From: Cyanobacteria bacterium FACHB-502
Lineage (GTDB): Bacteria; Cyanobacteriota; Cyanobacteriia; Elainellales; Elainellaceae
Length of the DNA stretch: 64,000 nt
Assembly (NCBI GenBank): GCA_014695325.1
Contig: JACJNZ010000035.1
Location: 122,142 to 186,141 of the forward strand
Direction of reading: 5' to 3'
Shown here: one piece after another, positions 1 to 8,994 of the stretch
Numbering within the stretch: position 1 is the stretch's first letter
How the letters are laid out: each line of letters starts with the position of its first letter
Program-made: the position numbers and the translations under genes
Notes under the pieces: generated by a model
What the model saw: the letters and a program-made list of their open reading frames with translations, nothing else
Databases searched by the model: none
Told to the model about the DNA's origin: nothing

Positions 1-2
1 CC

Positions 3-1142
3 GGGCACGCCGTTCAGCAGCTCATTCCTCACCTGGAAGGGTTTGAAGGAGATTTACTGGTACTTAACGGTGATGTGCCGCTGCTACGTCCTAAAACGCT
101 CGGTGCTTTGCTTCAAACGCATCAAACGCATCAAAACGCTGCTACCATTCTCACGGCTCAGATTGTTAATCCCAAGGGCTACGGTAGAGTGTTCTGCGAT
201 AGCGAAAATCGGGTAACGCAAATTGTGGAAGACCGGGACTGTACGCCTGCTCAACGGCAAAATCAGCGCATTAATGCCGGAATCTACTGCTTTAACTGGT
301 CAAAGCTGGCGGAAGTATTGCCCCTGCTTCAGAGCAACAACAATCAGCAGGAATACTATCTTACCGATGCTGTGACAGCAGTTTCGCCCGTGATGGCAGT
401 TGATGTCGAAGACTTTCAAGAAATTCTCGGCATTAACGATCGCCAGCAGCTCGCCGATGCCTATGAGATTCTGCAAACGCGCATCAAGCAGGAGTGGATG
501 GCAGCCGGAGTAACGCTGATCGATCCGGGCAGCATTACGATCGATACTGAAGTGCGGCTCGAACCGGACGTGATCATTGAGCCGCAAACCCATCTGCGCG
601 GTAAAACTGTGATTCGATCGGGCTGTCGGATTGGTCCGGGTAGCCTGATTGAGAACAGCGAGATTGGTGAGAATACCACCGTCCTGCTTTCAGTGGTAAG
701 CGATAGCAGGGTGCAAGCAAATAGCCGGATTGGTCCCTATACCCATTTGCGCGGTCATGTGGAAGTAGGACAAGGCTGCCGGATTGGAAATTTTGTCGAG
801 CTAAAAAATTCGCGGTTAGGTGAGCAAACGAACGTGGCGCATCTCTCCTACCTAGGGGATGCGAGTTTGGGAAATCGGGTCAATATAGGAGCAGGTACAA
901 TCACGGCAAATTACGACGGTGTACAAAAGCACCGAACCGAGATCGGCGATCGCTCCAAAACCGGATCAAACAGTGTGCTGGTCGCGCCCGTGACCTTGGG
1001 GGCAGATGTGACCGTTGCTGCCGGCTCGGTTGTGACTGAAGATGTACCCCACGACGCGCTGGTGATCGCCCGTGCCCGTCAGGTCGTTAAGCCAGGCTGG
1101 AAATTGAATCGATCGGGGTATGCTGAACAGCAAGCAGAGTGA
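3..1142 (+). CDS. glmU: Bifunctional UDP-GlcNAc pyrophosphorylase / GlcN-1-P acetyltransferase, 5' end cut by window
   Basis: GlmU makes UDP-N-acetylglucosamine: its C-terminal domain acetylates glucosamine-1-phosphate and its N-terminal domain couples the product to UTP, supplying peptidoglycan and surface sugars from the cytoplasm. The frame is open from base 3 and reads [13 protein letters not shown] and then [11 protein letters not shown], both typical of the nucleotidyltransferase domain, so the first GTG at 75 is internal and the gene begins outside the window. The C-terminal half is a left-handed beta-helix of hexapeptide repeats ([31 protein letters not shown]). The acetyltransferase signature, including [13 protein letters not shown] and [11 protein letters not shown], is intact. 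A hairpin lies 24 bases after the stop and a strong terminator about 130 bases after it. Identity is certain; only the N-terminus is missing. Confidence 0.96.
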   Translation, partial: GHAVQQLIPHLEGFEGDLLVLNGDVPLLRPKTLGALLQTHQTHQNAATILTAQIVNPKGYGRVFCDSENRVTQIVEDRDCTPAQRQNQRINAGIYCFNWSKLAEVLPLLQSNNNQQEYYLTDAVTAVSPVMAVDVEDFQEILGINDRQQLADAYEILQTRIKQEWMAAGVTLIDPGSITIDTEVRLEPDVIIEPQTHLRGKTVIRSGCRIGPGSLIENSEIGENTTVLLSVVSDSRVQANSRIGPYTHLRGHVEVGQGCRIGNFVELKNSRLGEQTNVAHLSYLGDASLGNRVNIGAGTITANYDGVQKHRTEIGDRSKTGSNSVLVAPVTLGADVTVAAGSVVTEDVPHDALVIARARQVVKPGWKLNRSGYAEQQAE

Positions 1143-1165
1143 CTTAAGGCAAAAATTTTCCCCTA

Positions 1166-1194
1166 CCTGTAAAACTTTTTCGTAAATTTACAGG
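1166..1194. other. Perfect 8-bp inverted repeat downstream of glmU
   Basis: CCTGTAAA and TTTACAGG face each other across a 13-base A/T-rich loop. It lies 24 bases after the glmU stop and could be a 3' stabilising hairpin or a weak attenuator. There is no T-run on either side, so it is not a classical terminator. Confidence 0.5.
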
Positions 1195-1269
1195 AAAAAT
1201 TTAAATAGGGGGTTACACCCCTCACCCCTTTAGTGCAATAATCTGTTATGTAGATGCACCCTGATGGTT

Positions 1270-1301
1270 GGGAGAGTTTTCCAAATGGCTCTCCCTTTTT
1301 T
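1270..1301 (+). terminator. Rho-independent terminator downstream of glmU
   Basis: GGGAGAG pairs with CTCTCCC and is followed by six T. It is on the plus strand, about 130 bases after glmU, with no other plus-strand gene between them, so it most likely ends the glmU transcript. Confidence 0.85.
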
Positions 1302-1467
1302 CTTGCTTACTTTTCCTGACTACTTTAGCCTGACTGCTTTTCCTGCCCAATTTCAGACTGTGGCAAAAGGTCAGCAGAAAGCATTAGTTGAGCCAATTGA
1401 TCGGACACTAGACTGAAAGAAGGGGCAAAGCCCTGCTGCTCATCAAAGTCGTTCATTAAAGTCTGGT

Positions 1468-2979
1468 GTGTCGTCCATGTCTGCCAATATGCCTGCCGAT
1501 CGTTCTGCGAATTTATCGGGGAATTCTATTCTGTCACTTCTCTATGAGCCTGCCTTTGAGCGGTTAGGGGAAGACTACTTCGATGGGGTAGCTGCGGCAA
1601 AGTTTCCCCAGCAGATTTTGCGGTTTCGTAACGATGATGTGCTGCGTCAGCTTGGGCTCGACCCGCAGCAGGTGACCGATGCTGATTTCATTGAGGCGTT
1701 TGGGCGGTTTGAGGGGCGTTCTCCATTCCTGGCAATGCGCTATCACGGCTACCAGTTTGGGGAGTATAACCCGCAGTTAGGCGACGGGCGCGGCTTTCTT
1801 TATGGGCAGGTGCGTGGGATTGACGGTGCGCTTTACGACTTTGGCACAAAAGGATCGGGCAGAACTCCCTACTCTAGAGGCGGTGATGGACGCTTGACCC
1901 TGAAAGGCGGCGTACGGGAAGTGCTGGCGGCGGAAATGCTGCATCAGCTGGGTGTCAGAACCTCGCGCTGTCTCAGTCTGGTGGAAACCGGAGAAGGGCT
2001 ATGGCGCGGTGATGAACCGTCTCCGACCCGATCGTCTGTGATGATTCGTTTTTCTCGATCGCATATTCGATTTGGCACCTTTGAGCGGCTGCACCATCTC
2101 GGACGCAAAGATTTGATTCAGAAATTGCTGGATCACGTTCTGGAAATTTACTATCCCCACCTGAAAGGACAGGAAAACGCTTACTTGCAGTTCTATACCG
2201 AACTGGTCGAGCGAGTGGCAGATCTCACCGCACAGTGGATGTCGGTCGGCTTTTGTCATGCCGTTCTCAACACAGATAATATGTCCGTCACGGGCGAAAG
2301 CTTCGACTACGGACCCTATGCCTTTATTCAGCAGTACGACCCACAGTTTACTGCCGCCTATTTTGACTACTACGGACGCTACTGCTACGCGAACCAGCCC
2401 GCTGCCTGCCAGTGGAATCTGCAAATGCTGCAAGTGCCGCTCAAAGCTGTGCTTGATCCATTTGACATGGAAGCTGCCCTCGATCGCTATCACGATCGTT
2501 ATCAGCACACCTACCGTCAGCGGATGCTGCGAAAATTAGGGTTTGAGATCGGTTTCGATCAGGTTTCCGAAGAAGTTGCCGATGAGCTTTTGCATCTGAC
2601 TTTGCAGCTTCTCTTTGAAACCAAGCTAGGCTATCACGATTTCTTCCTGGCACTGCGGCAACAGTTTGATCGCTCCTGGCGCGACGCCGCAACCAATATT
2701 TTTAACCTGGCAGTCACTCAGGCTCCTGGCGACAAAACCGATGCGGTGGAAAGTCTGCTCGATCGCTGGCGGCAGTTTTACCATCAGGTGTTGAACAGCC
2801 TACCCGAATCAGAAATAAGCCGGATCGCCCAACGATTAAGTCAGCACAATCCGGCAACAGTTATTATTCGTCCCGAAATCGAAGCCATCTGGGAACCCAT
2901 TACCCAGGAAGATAACTGGCAGCCGTTTTATGCACTGCTCGATCGGATTCGATCGTCGGTTGTTTCAGAGGAAATTTGA
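1468..2979 (+). CDS. selO: SelO/YdiU family protein adenylyltransferase (pseudokinase fold)
   Basis: SelO-family enzymes use a protein-kinase fold with inverted ATP binding to transfer AMP to Ser, Thr or Tyr of target proteins, a function linked to redox stress in other organisms. Family blocks are clear: [20 protein letters not shown], then [20 protein letters not shown] (nucleotide-binding region) and [17 protein letters not shown], then the metal-binding stretch [17 protein letters not shown] followed by DYGPYAF. At about 500 residues it has normal family length. The start is a GTG at 1468; an in-frame ATG at 1477 is an equally good choice. It appears monocistronic. A hairpin separates it from the convergent petG. 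The family assignment is firm; adenylylation activity is inferred from characterised relatives. Confidence 0.93.
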   Translation: MSSMSANMPADRSANLSGNSILSLLYEPAFERLGEDYFDGVAAAKFPQQILRFRNDDVLRQLGLDPQQVTDADFIEAFGRFEGRSPFLAMRYHGYQFGEYNPQLGDGRGFLYGQVRGIDGALYDFGTKGSGRTPYSRGGDGRLTLKGGVREVLAAEMLHQLGVRTSRCLSLVETGEGLWRGDEPSPTRSSVMIRFSRSHIRFGTFERLHHLGRKDLIQKLLDHVLEIYYPHLKGQENAYLQFYTELVERVADLTAQWMSVGFCHAVLNTDNMSVTGESFDYGPYAFIQQYDPQFTAAYFDYYGRYCYANQPAACQWNLQMLQVPLKAVLDPFDMEAALDRYHDRYQHTYRQRMLRKLGFEIGFDQVSEEVADELLHLTLQLLFETKLGYHDFFLALRQQFDRSWRDAATNIFNLAVTQAPGDKTDAVESLLDRWRQFYHQVLNSLPESEISRIAQRLSQHNPATVIIRPEIEAIWEPITQEDNWQPFYALLDRIRSSVVSEEI

Positions 2980-2985
2980 AAAGTC

Positions 2986-3015
2986 GGGAGAGTCAAGCGG
3001 TGGTTGAACTCTCCC
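2986..3015. other. Hairpin between convergent selO and petG
   Basis: GGGAGAGTCAA pairs with TTGAACTCTCCC (one bulged base) around a 7-base loop, starting 7 bases after the selO stop. It probably protects or ends the selO transcript, although no T-run follows. Confidence 0.55.
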
Positions 3016-3098
3016 TAGATCCCTCGCATTAATAGGGCGGGCAAACAAGAGCAAGCGAATGAAGGCAAGAATTGGCAGAGCCTTCTTTAACGTCTTAC

Positions 3099-3112
3099 CG
3101 AGTCTAGACTCG
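3099..3112. other. 14-bp perfect palindrome downstream of petG
   Basis: CGAGTCTAGACTCG is self-complementary and starts 10 bases after the petG stop codon (petG runs leftward). It may be a 3' hairpin of petG or a protein-binding site. The sequence alone does not decide. Confidence 0.4.
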
Positions 3113-3121
3113 CAACGGGGA

Positions 3122-3235
3122 CTAAAGATTGAGCTGGTTGCCTCGCTTGTATTGCAAATAGGCAGCCACAAATAATCCTGCTAGGGTGACAGGAATCAAA
3201 CCAAGCACAATGCCAGAAAGTAACGGTTCTACCAC
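3122..3235 (-). CDS. petG: Cytochrome b6-f complex subunit 5 (PetG)
   Basis: PetG is a 37-residue single-helix subunit needed for assembly and stability of the cytochrome b6f complex in the thylakoid membrane. Reading from a GTG at 3235, the product begins [17 protein letters not shown] and ends [10 protein letters not shown], which is the canonical PetG pattern: a short lumenal VEP start, one transmembrane helix over residues 5-26, and a basic C-terminus. A Shine-Dalgarno sequence AGGAG stands 9-10 bases before the GTG, which supports that start. It is convergent with selO and divergent from the cytochrome cM-like gene, with which it shares an upstream region of about 300 bases. Confidence 0.95.
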   Translation of the reverse strand: MVEPLLSGIVLGLIPVTLAGLFVAAYLQYKRGNQLNL

Positions 3236-3530
3236 AGCTTTATCTCCTTATCTCCGTTTGAATTTTAGCAAACAAAGCGACATTGCCGCTTCTTAACGGT
3301 TTTTAGTCTTCTTTCATAATCTCTGCAACGGGTTCAATTTAAAATATCCTGGGTAAAATAAAATAAGAAAGCGGTAAACTTTAAGTAGAGCAAGGCTTTC
3401 AGGTAATGTGGTGACAAGACTGCCTGCATTTGCTGAGCTTTGATTCCTGAGTAAGAGCTGGGAATATTAAAATATGCTTAGCTATAACGTGAAGTAAGTT
3501 AAATTCCTAAAATATATTGTTAGCTCCTGT
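3236..3530. promoter_or_regulatory. Divergent upstream region petG / cytM
   Basis: This A/T-rich gap of 295 bases separates two divergent photosynthetic electron-transport genes and must hold both promoters. The petG ribosome-binding site AGGAG is at its left end. No clear operator or sigma-70 box could be assigned with confidence. Confidence 0.45.
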
Positions 3531-3953
3531 TTGCCGTTCTCTCCCTTTTTGCCTCTCTTGACTAAAGAGCTTTTGGAAAAACCCCTTACAGCGACCTCGC
3601 CCGAGCCGACGGTGCAAAGAACAGTTATCACTCTGTTGGCTGTTCTACTTCTGGTCGTGCTTGCTTTTGTTGGCATTCATCACTTCCGCCATGCTGATCC
3701 CTATGTAAGAGATGTCCTATCTCATGCTGGCAATGCCCAACGGGGAGAAGTCATGTTTCAGATGAACTGTGCGAGCTGTCACGGATTTGATGCAAGTGGC
3801 TGGGTTGGTCCAAATCTGCATCGCGTTGCTTCTCGCAAGTCGCGAATTGGTCTTATTCATCAAGTTACGAGTGGGTCTACCCCGCCAATGCCTCAGTTTC
3901 AGCCAAGTCCTCAAGAAATGGCTGACTTGCTGGAATACCTGGAAAGTTTGTAG
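3531..3953 (+). CDS. cytM: Membrane-anchored c-type cytochrome, probably cytochrome cM
   Basis: This is a monoheme class I cytochrome c. The haem motif CASCH falls in MFQMNCASCHG, and the axial-methionine region is TPPMPQFQPS near the C-terminus. An N-terminal hydrophobic helix (TVITLLAVLLLVVLAFVG) anchors it or serves as an uncleaved signal. Size, the TPPMPxFQPSPQEMADLLEYLE ending and the anchor match cytochrome cM, a cyanobacterial cytochrome linked to respiration and stress. The start is uncertain: no ATG exists in the N-terminal part, and TTG codons at 3531, 3558 and 3573 or the GTG at 3615 are possible. TTG 3573 would give an N-terminus MEKPLTATS. The gene is divergent from petG. Confidence 0.78.
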   Translation: MPFSPFLPLLTKELLEKPLTATSPEPTVQRTVITLLAVLLLVVLAFVGIHHFRHADPYVRDVLSHAGNAQRGEVMFQMNCASCHGFDASGWVGPNLHRVASRKSRIGLIHQVTSGSTPPMPQFQPSPQEMADLLEYLESL

Positions 3954-3967
3954 ATCCTTTTGCCTTT

Positions 3968-3996
3968 AAAAAAGCCCCTTGCCAGAGCAAAGGGGC
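3968..3996 (-). terminator. Hairpin with T-run on the minus strand, downstream of cytM
   Basis: GCCCCTT pairs with AAGGGGC. The run of six A on its left reads as six T on the minus strand, so it would work best as a leftward terminator, although no leftward gene lies to its right. Read rightward it is a stable hairpin shortly after the cytM stop. Confidence 0.45.
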
Positions 3997-4269
3997 ATAA
4001 CGGATCTCAATGAACCTGGTTTTATCCTGCCAGCATCCCGATTTTTTAAGCTTTAGGTAGAAGTAGGTTTAGCAATTGGTCGGTTGAACCGAGGGGTTTA
4101 CCCTTGAAAAAAGCCAAATTTGCTGGACTTGAAGTAGGACAGTTGGCTGAACTGTCCGGCAGAGCAATGCTCGCACGATCGCCTTCGATGCAGACCCCAA
4201 ACCGTTCTGGTGATACAAATCTACAAAAAAGAAATTCCCTGAAGGACTGGACAAAGGCGGCAGTTTAGT

Positions 4270-4283
4270 GGTACATCTGTTCC
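4270..4283. promoter_or_regulatory. LexA box upstream of lexA
   Basis: GGTACATCTGTTCC fits the cyanobacterial LexA consensus RGTACNNNDGTWCB at every position. It lies 47 bases before the lexA ATG, as expected for negative autoregulation of the SOS repressor. Confidence 0.82.
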
Positions 4284-4330
4284 AGGAATGATCTGTTTGT
4301 CCTACAACCAGCCTACCAACCTATCAACCT

Positions 4331-4942
4331 ATGGAATCCCTAACAGAAGTCCAGCAGCAGCTTTTTGACTGGCTGGTCGACTACATCAAAGAAAATCAGC
4401 ATTCCCCTTCAATTCGGCAAATGATGCGAGCAATGGGGTTAAAATCTCCTGCTCCAATTCAAAGTCGTTTAGAACATCTGAGAGCCAAAGGATACATCGA
4501 CTGGACCGAGGGTAGGGCCAGAACGATTCGCATCCTCAAGCCGCAGGGACTTCCGATTTTAGGAGCGATCGCTGCTGGCTCTGTTGTTGAATCTTACACG
4601 GACTCTGTCGAACAGCTAGACTTTTCCTGCTCGTTGCTCAAGCCGGGGGACTACGCACTGCGAGTCCGGGGAGACAGTATGATTGGAGCCTTAATTGGCG
4701 AAGGAGACGTGGTCATTATGCGTCCTGTGCAAGACCCGAAGGCACTCAAAAACGGGGCGATCGTCGCAGCACGGGTCAACGGAGATGGCACAACGCTGAA
4801 GTACTATCATCGTAAAGGCAATCAAGTCACGCTCAAGCCGGCAAACCCAAACTACAACGTGATCGAGGCTGCTGCGACTGATGTTGCAGTACAGGGATTG
4901 CTCGTTGCCGTCTGGCGGGGCTATAGCCACCTGGCATCTTAA
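4331..4942 (+). CDS. lexA: LexA repressor, S24 family, with intact autocleavage residues
   Basis: LexA represses DNA-repair genes and cleaves itself when stimulated by RecA filaments. The N-terminal winged helix spans residues 1-70 (SPSIRQMMRAMGLKSPAPIQ is the recognition region). The C-terminal S24 protease domain carries the Ala82-Gly83 scissile bond (AIAAGSV), the catalytic Ser116 (RGDSMIG) and Lys157 (TTLKYY). All key residues are present, so SOS-type cleavage is expected. This differs from Synechocystis LexA, which is reported to lack the cleavage site. Length (203 aa) is normal. A consensus LexA box lies 47 bases upstream. The gene is convergent with the beta-lactamase-fold gene, leaving about 60 bases between the stops. 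Confidence 0.95.
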   Translation: MESLTEVQQQLFDWLVDYIKENQHSPSIRQMMRAMGLKSPAPIQSRLEHLRAKGYIDWTEGRARTIRILKPQGLPILGAIAAGSVVESYTDSVEQLDFSCSLLKPGDYALRVRGDSMIGALIGEGDVVIMRPVQDPKALKNGAIVAARVNGDGTTLKYYHRKGNQVTLKPANPNYNVIEAAATDVAVQGLLVAVWRGYSHLAS

Positions 4943-5001
4943 CGAAAATCTTGAGTCAATCCCTGTAAGCAAAAAAGCCTGCAATGACCCATCCTGCTGA
5001 A

Positions 5002-6432
5002 TCATTCTTGAGCGGTAGGACTGGGACTTGCGGGTACACCTCCCTCAGACGGCGCAGCATTGAGTGCGTCCGGGTTCGATTCTGGTGTCGTAGCCTCGGC
5101 GGGTGCTGTGGAAGAAATTGGAGCAGCGGCAGTCTGGGCAGTAGGCTGGTCGAGATAATCATAGACCGTTGCGGCGATCTGACGAATTAGCTCTTGAGCG
5201 CGATCGTCATTGTGCGGACGCTTCACCATCGCAGTAATCGCATAGCGTTTGCCGCTGGGCATATCGATTAGCCCTGTATCGCCGACAAGGGAGCCGATGT
5301 CACCTGTTTTATGGGCGATCGTTGCCCCTGCCCCTAAAGAAGTAGGCAGCAGTGTATCGGTTAACGTTCCCTGCATAATCGCGATTGCACGATCGCGTGA
5401 CTTCATCGACAGCAGCTCACCCTGACTCAGCAGCGACATCACCGCCGCAAGTTCCTTAGGAGAGGTCGTATTCGTTCCTTCCAGATCGGGCAGCACGTTG
5501 CGAACGGTGGTTTGCTCTAAGCCCCACTCCTTAAATCGCTGGTTTACAGCTTCGATGCCGCCCAGTCGCCGCAGGATCATGTTAGTTGCCGTGTTGTCGC
5601 TAATCACGATCATGTTGGTCGCCGTTTCCAGTGCCGTAAACTCTGAGCCAACGGGCAAATACTGCATATCGCCTGATCCCGTTGCAATATCGTTTTGCTG
5701 CATCGTTAGCATTTCATCGAGCCGAATTTTGCCCGCATCAACATCCTGAAAAAAGGCAATCAGGAGCGGCACTTTGATCATGCTGGCGGCAGCAAAGGTT
5801 GTTGTTCCGTTCAGGCTGTAGTAGTTGCCGCTGTCGAGATCGGCAAGAAAGACACCGGGCGCGAGATCGGTCAGGTCTTTGGTCAAAGGCTGGATTCTGG
5901 CTGCCAGTGTGGTCATTTCTTGACCCGGTTTAAAGGCATTGTGAATTGAGGTATTTGCAGGAGCTGCCTGGGCGTTACTGCTTCCCGAGGCGACGTTTTC
6001 CTGGTTTGCCTGCGCCGATCGCACCGTGGGTTCCCAAATTGAGAGCGCAGTTCCGGCAATTGCCCAAATTCCAACGCCTAGAATCAGCAGCCGGATTCCC
6101 TGCATTAAAGGAGGGGTAGGGCGACGCTTGGGGTGAGGTTTGCGCGTTCGACGCGACTGTGAACCGGGAACTGAATCAAGAGCTGGGTCAGCCGGAATTT
6201 GCGATCGCCGAGATAATTCATTCGGACGAGCAGGCATCGAACGAGCCGGAGAAGATGGGCGGCTTGGTTTGGCTCGGTTTGGGTTAAACCCAACAGCGGG
6301 CGAAGAACGAGTTGTCGATTGCTCTGATTTAACTTCTGAAGCCGAAGCAGGCGACACGCGGCGAGAACGACGGCGAGATGGGCGACGACGCTGCGACTCT
6401 TGGGGGCGATAGCTTGGTTCAAGCACGGGCAA
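5002..6432 (-). CDS. Class A beta-lactamase-fold serine hydrolase with long basic N-terminal tail
   Basis: The catalytic domain (about residues 175-430) has the three classic motifs of penicillin-recognising serine enzymes: S217-M-I-K220, S278-D-N280 and K375-T-G377. A possible general-base Glu is in DLEGTN near residue 318, but its spacing differs from the usual class A ExxLN box. Before it lie a roughly 110-residue Arg/Pro/Ser-rich segment, one transmembrane helix (IRLLILGVGIWAIAGTALSIW, about 113-133) and a low-complexity linker, so the enzyme domain should be periplasmic with a basic cytoplasmic tail. The C-terminus is Pro/Ala/Ser-rich. It could hydrolyse beta-lactams or act on peptidoglycan; the sequence does not distinguish these. 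The start ATG at 6432 is the first in frame. Confidence 0.88.
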   Translation of the reverse strand: MPVLEPSYRPQESQRRRPSRRRSRRVSPASASEVKSEQSTTRSSPAVGFNPNRAKPSRPSSPARSMPARPNELSRRSQIPADPALDSVPGSQSRRTRKPHPKRRPTPPLMQGIRLLILGVGIWAIAGTALSIWEPTVRSAQANQENVASGSSNAQAAPANTSIHNAFKPGQEMTTLAARIQPLTKDLTDLAPGVFLADLDSGNYYSLNGTTTFAAASMIKVPLLIAFFQDVDAGKIRLDEMLTMQQNDIATGSGDMQYLPVGSEFTALETATNMIVISDNTATNMILRRLGGIEAVNQRFKEWGLEQTTVRNVLPDLEGTNTTSPKELAAVMSLLSQGELLSMKSRDRAIAIMQGTLTDTLLPTSLGAGATIAHKTGDIGSLVGDTGLIDMPSGKRYAITAMVKRPHNDDRAQELIRQIAATVYDYLDQPTAQTAAAPISSTAPAEATTPESNPDALNAAPSEGGVPASPSPTAQE

Positions 6433-6759
6433 TACCTCGACAACAGGTAGATAAAGAGAGTTCTTACATTTAGCGGAGTGCGCCTGGAATAAGGAATTCT
6501 CGCTGGTAGCAGTACTCTAGGGGAATGAATGCTGAGCGGATTATCCTACCGGAGCAGATTTTTAAGCGAACCTTAACGCTATATCTAGAGTTTCGCTGTT
6601 TATTTTTAATCGTTATTTACGAATCTGACAAGCACTTAACGCATAGAAATTTTTGAAGAGGATATGGAGGAATTTTCGCGAGAGGATATAAGCCCTCCAA
6701 GATTAAACGATGCAGCTTTGGAGCAAAACGGTGCTTCACAAAAGTTCAAGCAGACTTAT
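6433..6759. other. Intergenic region between two leftward genes
   Basis: This 327-base, A/T-rich gap lies between trmJ (ending at 6760) and the start of the beta-lactamase-fold gene. It should carry the promoter of the latter. No gene, repeat or clear terminator is seen. Confidence 0.5.
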
Positions 6760-7554
6760 TCAGGGGGCTTCAGACGATTTTTCTTGCCCTAAAGCCCACT
6801 CTGCCTGACGCAAGATTCCGCGTAGCATTGCCACTTCTTCTGAAGAAGGGAGCGATCGCCCCAACAGTCTGCGAAATTTTTCCATACGGCTAGGTGCAGT
6901 ATGGGGATAAAGATAGCCAATCTTCAGCAGCAGTGCCTCTAACTGTTGGTAGTACGCTTCCAAAGTTTCAAACGTTGGCGGAGGTTCTGAAGCGGCAGCG
7001 ATCGTCGGAGGAACTGCTGGCAGGGCTGAGAAGGACGGCAGCTTGAGCGTTAAATAAAGCTCGTAGCAGCAAATTGCAGCCGCTTGCGCCAGATTGAGCG
7101 ATTCATATTCTGAGCTGGCAGGGATGCAGACGAGCCGTTGGGCATAGTTCAATTCCTGGTTCGTGAGTCCCCGGTCTTCCCGTCCAAAAATGAGCGCAGC
7201 ATTGGCTGAAGAACCCGTTTGGAAATCAGCAGGAACCAGCCAGGACAGCGCATTTCGGGGTGGCTCTAGCGGCATCTTCAGCGTTGTGTCACTGCGACCC
7301 GTAGTGGCAATAACCCGATGACAGTCCTGCAAAGCTTCTGGTAAGGTCTGCACTCGCAGCGCGGCTTCCAGCACATCGGCAGCATGAACCGCCATTTTCC
7401 TTGCCTCGTCACCCAGGGGATCACATTGTGGATTCACTAGCACAAGCTGTCGTAGCCCCATATTTTTCATAATGCGAGCTACTGATCCCACGTTCAAAGC
7501 TCCCGCAGGCTCCATTAACACAATTCGTATGCCCGATAAATCATTTGGCATCAA
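6760..7554 (-). CDS. trmJ: TrmJ-like tRNA/rRNA 2'-O-methyltransferase (SPOUT)
   Basis: This is a SPOUT (alpha/beta-knot) methyltransferase, probably methylating the 2'-OH of nucleotide 32 in tRNA with S-adenosylmethionine. The N-terminal block IVLMEPAGALNVGSVARIMKNMG is motif 1, ALIFGREDRGLTNQEL is motif 2 and SEYESLNLAQAAAICCYE is motif 3, which forms the knot and AdoMet pocket. A C-terminal helical extension (residues about 190-260) fits TrmJ. Two consecutive ATG codons (7554 and 7551) can start it. It is divergent from the DUF2256 gene with about 140 bases between. The exact substrate is inferred from the family. Confidence 0.87.
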   Translation of the reverse strand: MMPNDLSGIRIVLMEPAGALNVGSVARIMKNMGLRQLVLVNPQCDPLGDEARKMAVHAADVLEAALRVQTLPEALQDCHRVIATTGRSDTTLKMPLEPPRNALSWLVPADFQTGSSANAALIFGREDRGLTNQELNYAQRLVCIPASSEYESLNLAQAAAICCYELYLTLKLPSFSALPAVPPTIAAASEPPPTFETLEAYYQQLEALLLKIGYLYPHTAPSRMEKFRRLLGRSLPSSEEVAMLRGILRQAEWALGQEKSSEAP

Positions 7555-7692
7555 TATAGATCAAAAATTCAGAATCTTCAAAATCGGAAATTGAGATGAA
7601 ACCATCTCGCTCTCTGATATCTTCTATCTTTTACTCGCTACGATCGATGACGTATCAATATCGAAATGAATCAACGGAATCTTTAACAACCG

Positions 7693-7914
7693 ATGGCAAA
7701 ATCGCGATCGAAATCTGATCTCCCGACTAAAATCTGTCCTGTGTGCGGTCGTCCCTTTGCTTGGCGCAAAAAATGGGCAGACTGCTGGGACGAGGTGAAA
7801 TACTGCTCCGATCGCTGTCGGCGACGACGCCCATCGACAAAGCCAGACGAAGCAGATACTGGAAGCGTGACAGATGCAGATTCGTTTACCGTTTGCTTTG
7901 CCATTTCCAGGTAG
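7693..7914 (+). CDS. DUF2256 small zinc-ribbon protein
   Basis: This 73-residue protein has the DUF2256 core: [16 protein letters not shown], then [13 protein letters not shown]. The CxxC...CxxxC arrangement should bind one zinc ion in a treble-clef or ribbon. The family is conserved in cyanobacteria and many bacteria, and its function is not known to me. The tail after residue 48 is low in conservation. It begins with ATG at 7693 and lies upstream of the isoaspartyl peptidase gene with about 90 bases between. Confidence 0.85.
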   Translation: MAKSRSKSDLPTKICPVCGRPFAWRKKWADCWDEVKYCSDRCRRRRPSTKPDEADTGSVTDADSFTVCFAISR

Positions 7915-8006
7915 GATTAGCGATTAGGATTTCGATCACAGGCTTCCGCCAGAGGCGTAGCAATCCAGAGGCGTAATAATAGGGTTTAACCAGGGGATTT
8001 TCAACG

Positions 8007-8963
8007 ATGTCGATCGTAGATGGACAGCCCAAGCTCATCATTCATGGAGGTGCGGGCAGTTCGCTCAAGGGGGAAAAAGGAGCGGATTTGGTGCGTCAGT
8101 CGCTCTACCAGGTAATCGATGCGGTTTACGACAAATTGCTGTCGGGCTTGGATGCGAAATCTGCGGTGATTCTGGGCTGTCAGCTTCTAGAAGACGATCC
8201 CCGCTTTAATGCCGGAACCGGATCGGTGCTTCAGTCCGACGGGCAGATTCGCATGAGTGCTTCTTTAATGGATGGCAATGCCCAACGCTTTAGCGGCATT
8301 ATCAACGTGTCGCGAGTGCAAAACCCAATTCAGCTCGCGCAGTTTCTCCAGAGCTCAGACGATCGCGTGCTGTCAGACAATGGCGCAATGGAGCTGGTGC
8401 GCGAACTGCAACTGCCTGCCTACGATCCCCTGACCAAGCTGCGGCTTCAGGAATGGATTCTGGAGCGTGAAGGCAATTTTGACAAAGCGATGGCGGGCGT
8501 GGTTGCCGAAAAAGAGCTGGTGAGCGAGGCCGGACGGGGGACGATCGGGGTAGTAGTTCGCGATGCCGCTGGGCAGCTTGCCGCAGGCACGTCCACAGGC
8601 GGAAAAGGCTTTGAGCGAATTGGACGAGTCAGCGATTCTGCGATGCCTGCTGGAAATTATGCCACTGCCGACGCTGCCGTAAGCTGCACCGGAATTGGCG
8701 AAGACATTATCGAAGAGTGCCTTGCTGCCCGGATTGTGATTCGCACCACCGATGGCTTGCCGATCTCTGCTGCCTTCGATCGCTCCTTCCGGGAGGCACA
8801 TCAGCGAAACCGCGACCTGGGTGCGATCGGGATCGATGCCACGGGAACGATCGCCTGGGGCAAAACCAGCGAAGTGCTGCTAGCGGCTTATCATGACGGT
8901 GAAACGATCGGCGATACGCTCGACATGGCTCGATCGATGGGCACGGGCAGCCGATTGGCTTAG
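8007..8963 (+). CDS. iaaA: Isoaspartyl peptidase / plant-type L-asparaginase (Ntn hydrolase)
   Basis: The enzyme removes isoaspartyl residues from dipeptides and hydrolyses asparagine. It is made as one chain that cuts itself before a threonine, which then becomes the catalytic nucleophile of the beta subunit. Here the cleavage site is G178-T179 in AGRGTIGVVVRD. The glycine-rich N-terminal IIHGGAGSS, the FNAGTGSVL loop and the GTSTGG substrate loop are all present. At 318 residues it is full length. It is followed within 35 bases by a small membrane-protein gene that may be co-transcribed. Confidence 0.93.
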   Translation: MSIVDGQPKLIIHGGAGSSLKGEKGADLVRQSLYQVIDAVYDKLLSGLDAKSAVILGCQLLEDDPRFNAGTGSVLQSDGQIRMSASLMDGNAQRFSGIINVSRVQNPIQLAQFLQSSDDRVLSDNGAMELVRELQLPAYDPLTKLRLQEWILEREGNFDKAMAGVVAEKELVSEAGRGTIGVVVRDAAGQLAAGTSTGGKGFERIGRVSDSAMPAGNYATADAAVSCTGIGEDIIEECLAARIVIRTTDGLPISAAFDRSFREAHQRNRDLGAIGIDATGTIAWGKTSEVLLAAYHDGETIGDTLDMARSMGTGSRLA

Positions 8964-8994
8964 ATCAGCTCAGGGCAGGAGCAAAGGAGCAGAA

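Larger units (their letters stand above)
1143..1467. other. Intergenic region glmU-selO
   Basis: This 325-base gap holds the 8-bp hairpin and the glmU terminator described separately. The rest is presumably the selO promoter region. No convincing open frame or RNA gene is seen. Confidence 0.6.
3954..4330. other. Intergenic region cytM-lexA
   Basis: This 377-base gap contains a hairpin at 3974-3996 and the LexA box at 4270-4283. A short open stretch at 4102-4266 (TTG start, about 54 codons) has no recognisable family and no ribosome-binding site, so it is not called as a gene. Confidence 0.5.

Noticed and set aside
4102..4266. Short rightward frame before lexA
   Set aside because: No family, no ribosome-binding site, TTG start, and it ends right at the LexA box; probably noncoding.
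5002..6432. Acquired antibiotic-resistance gene
   Set aside because: No mobile element, a normal chromosomal setting and a cyanobacterial-style membrane-anchored form; resistance is not indicated.
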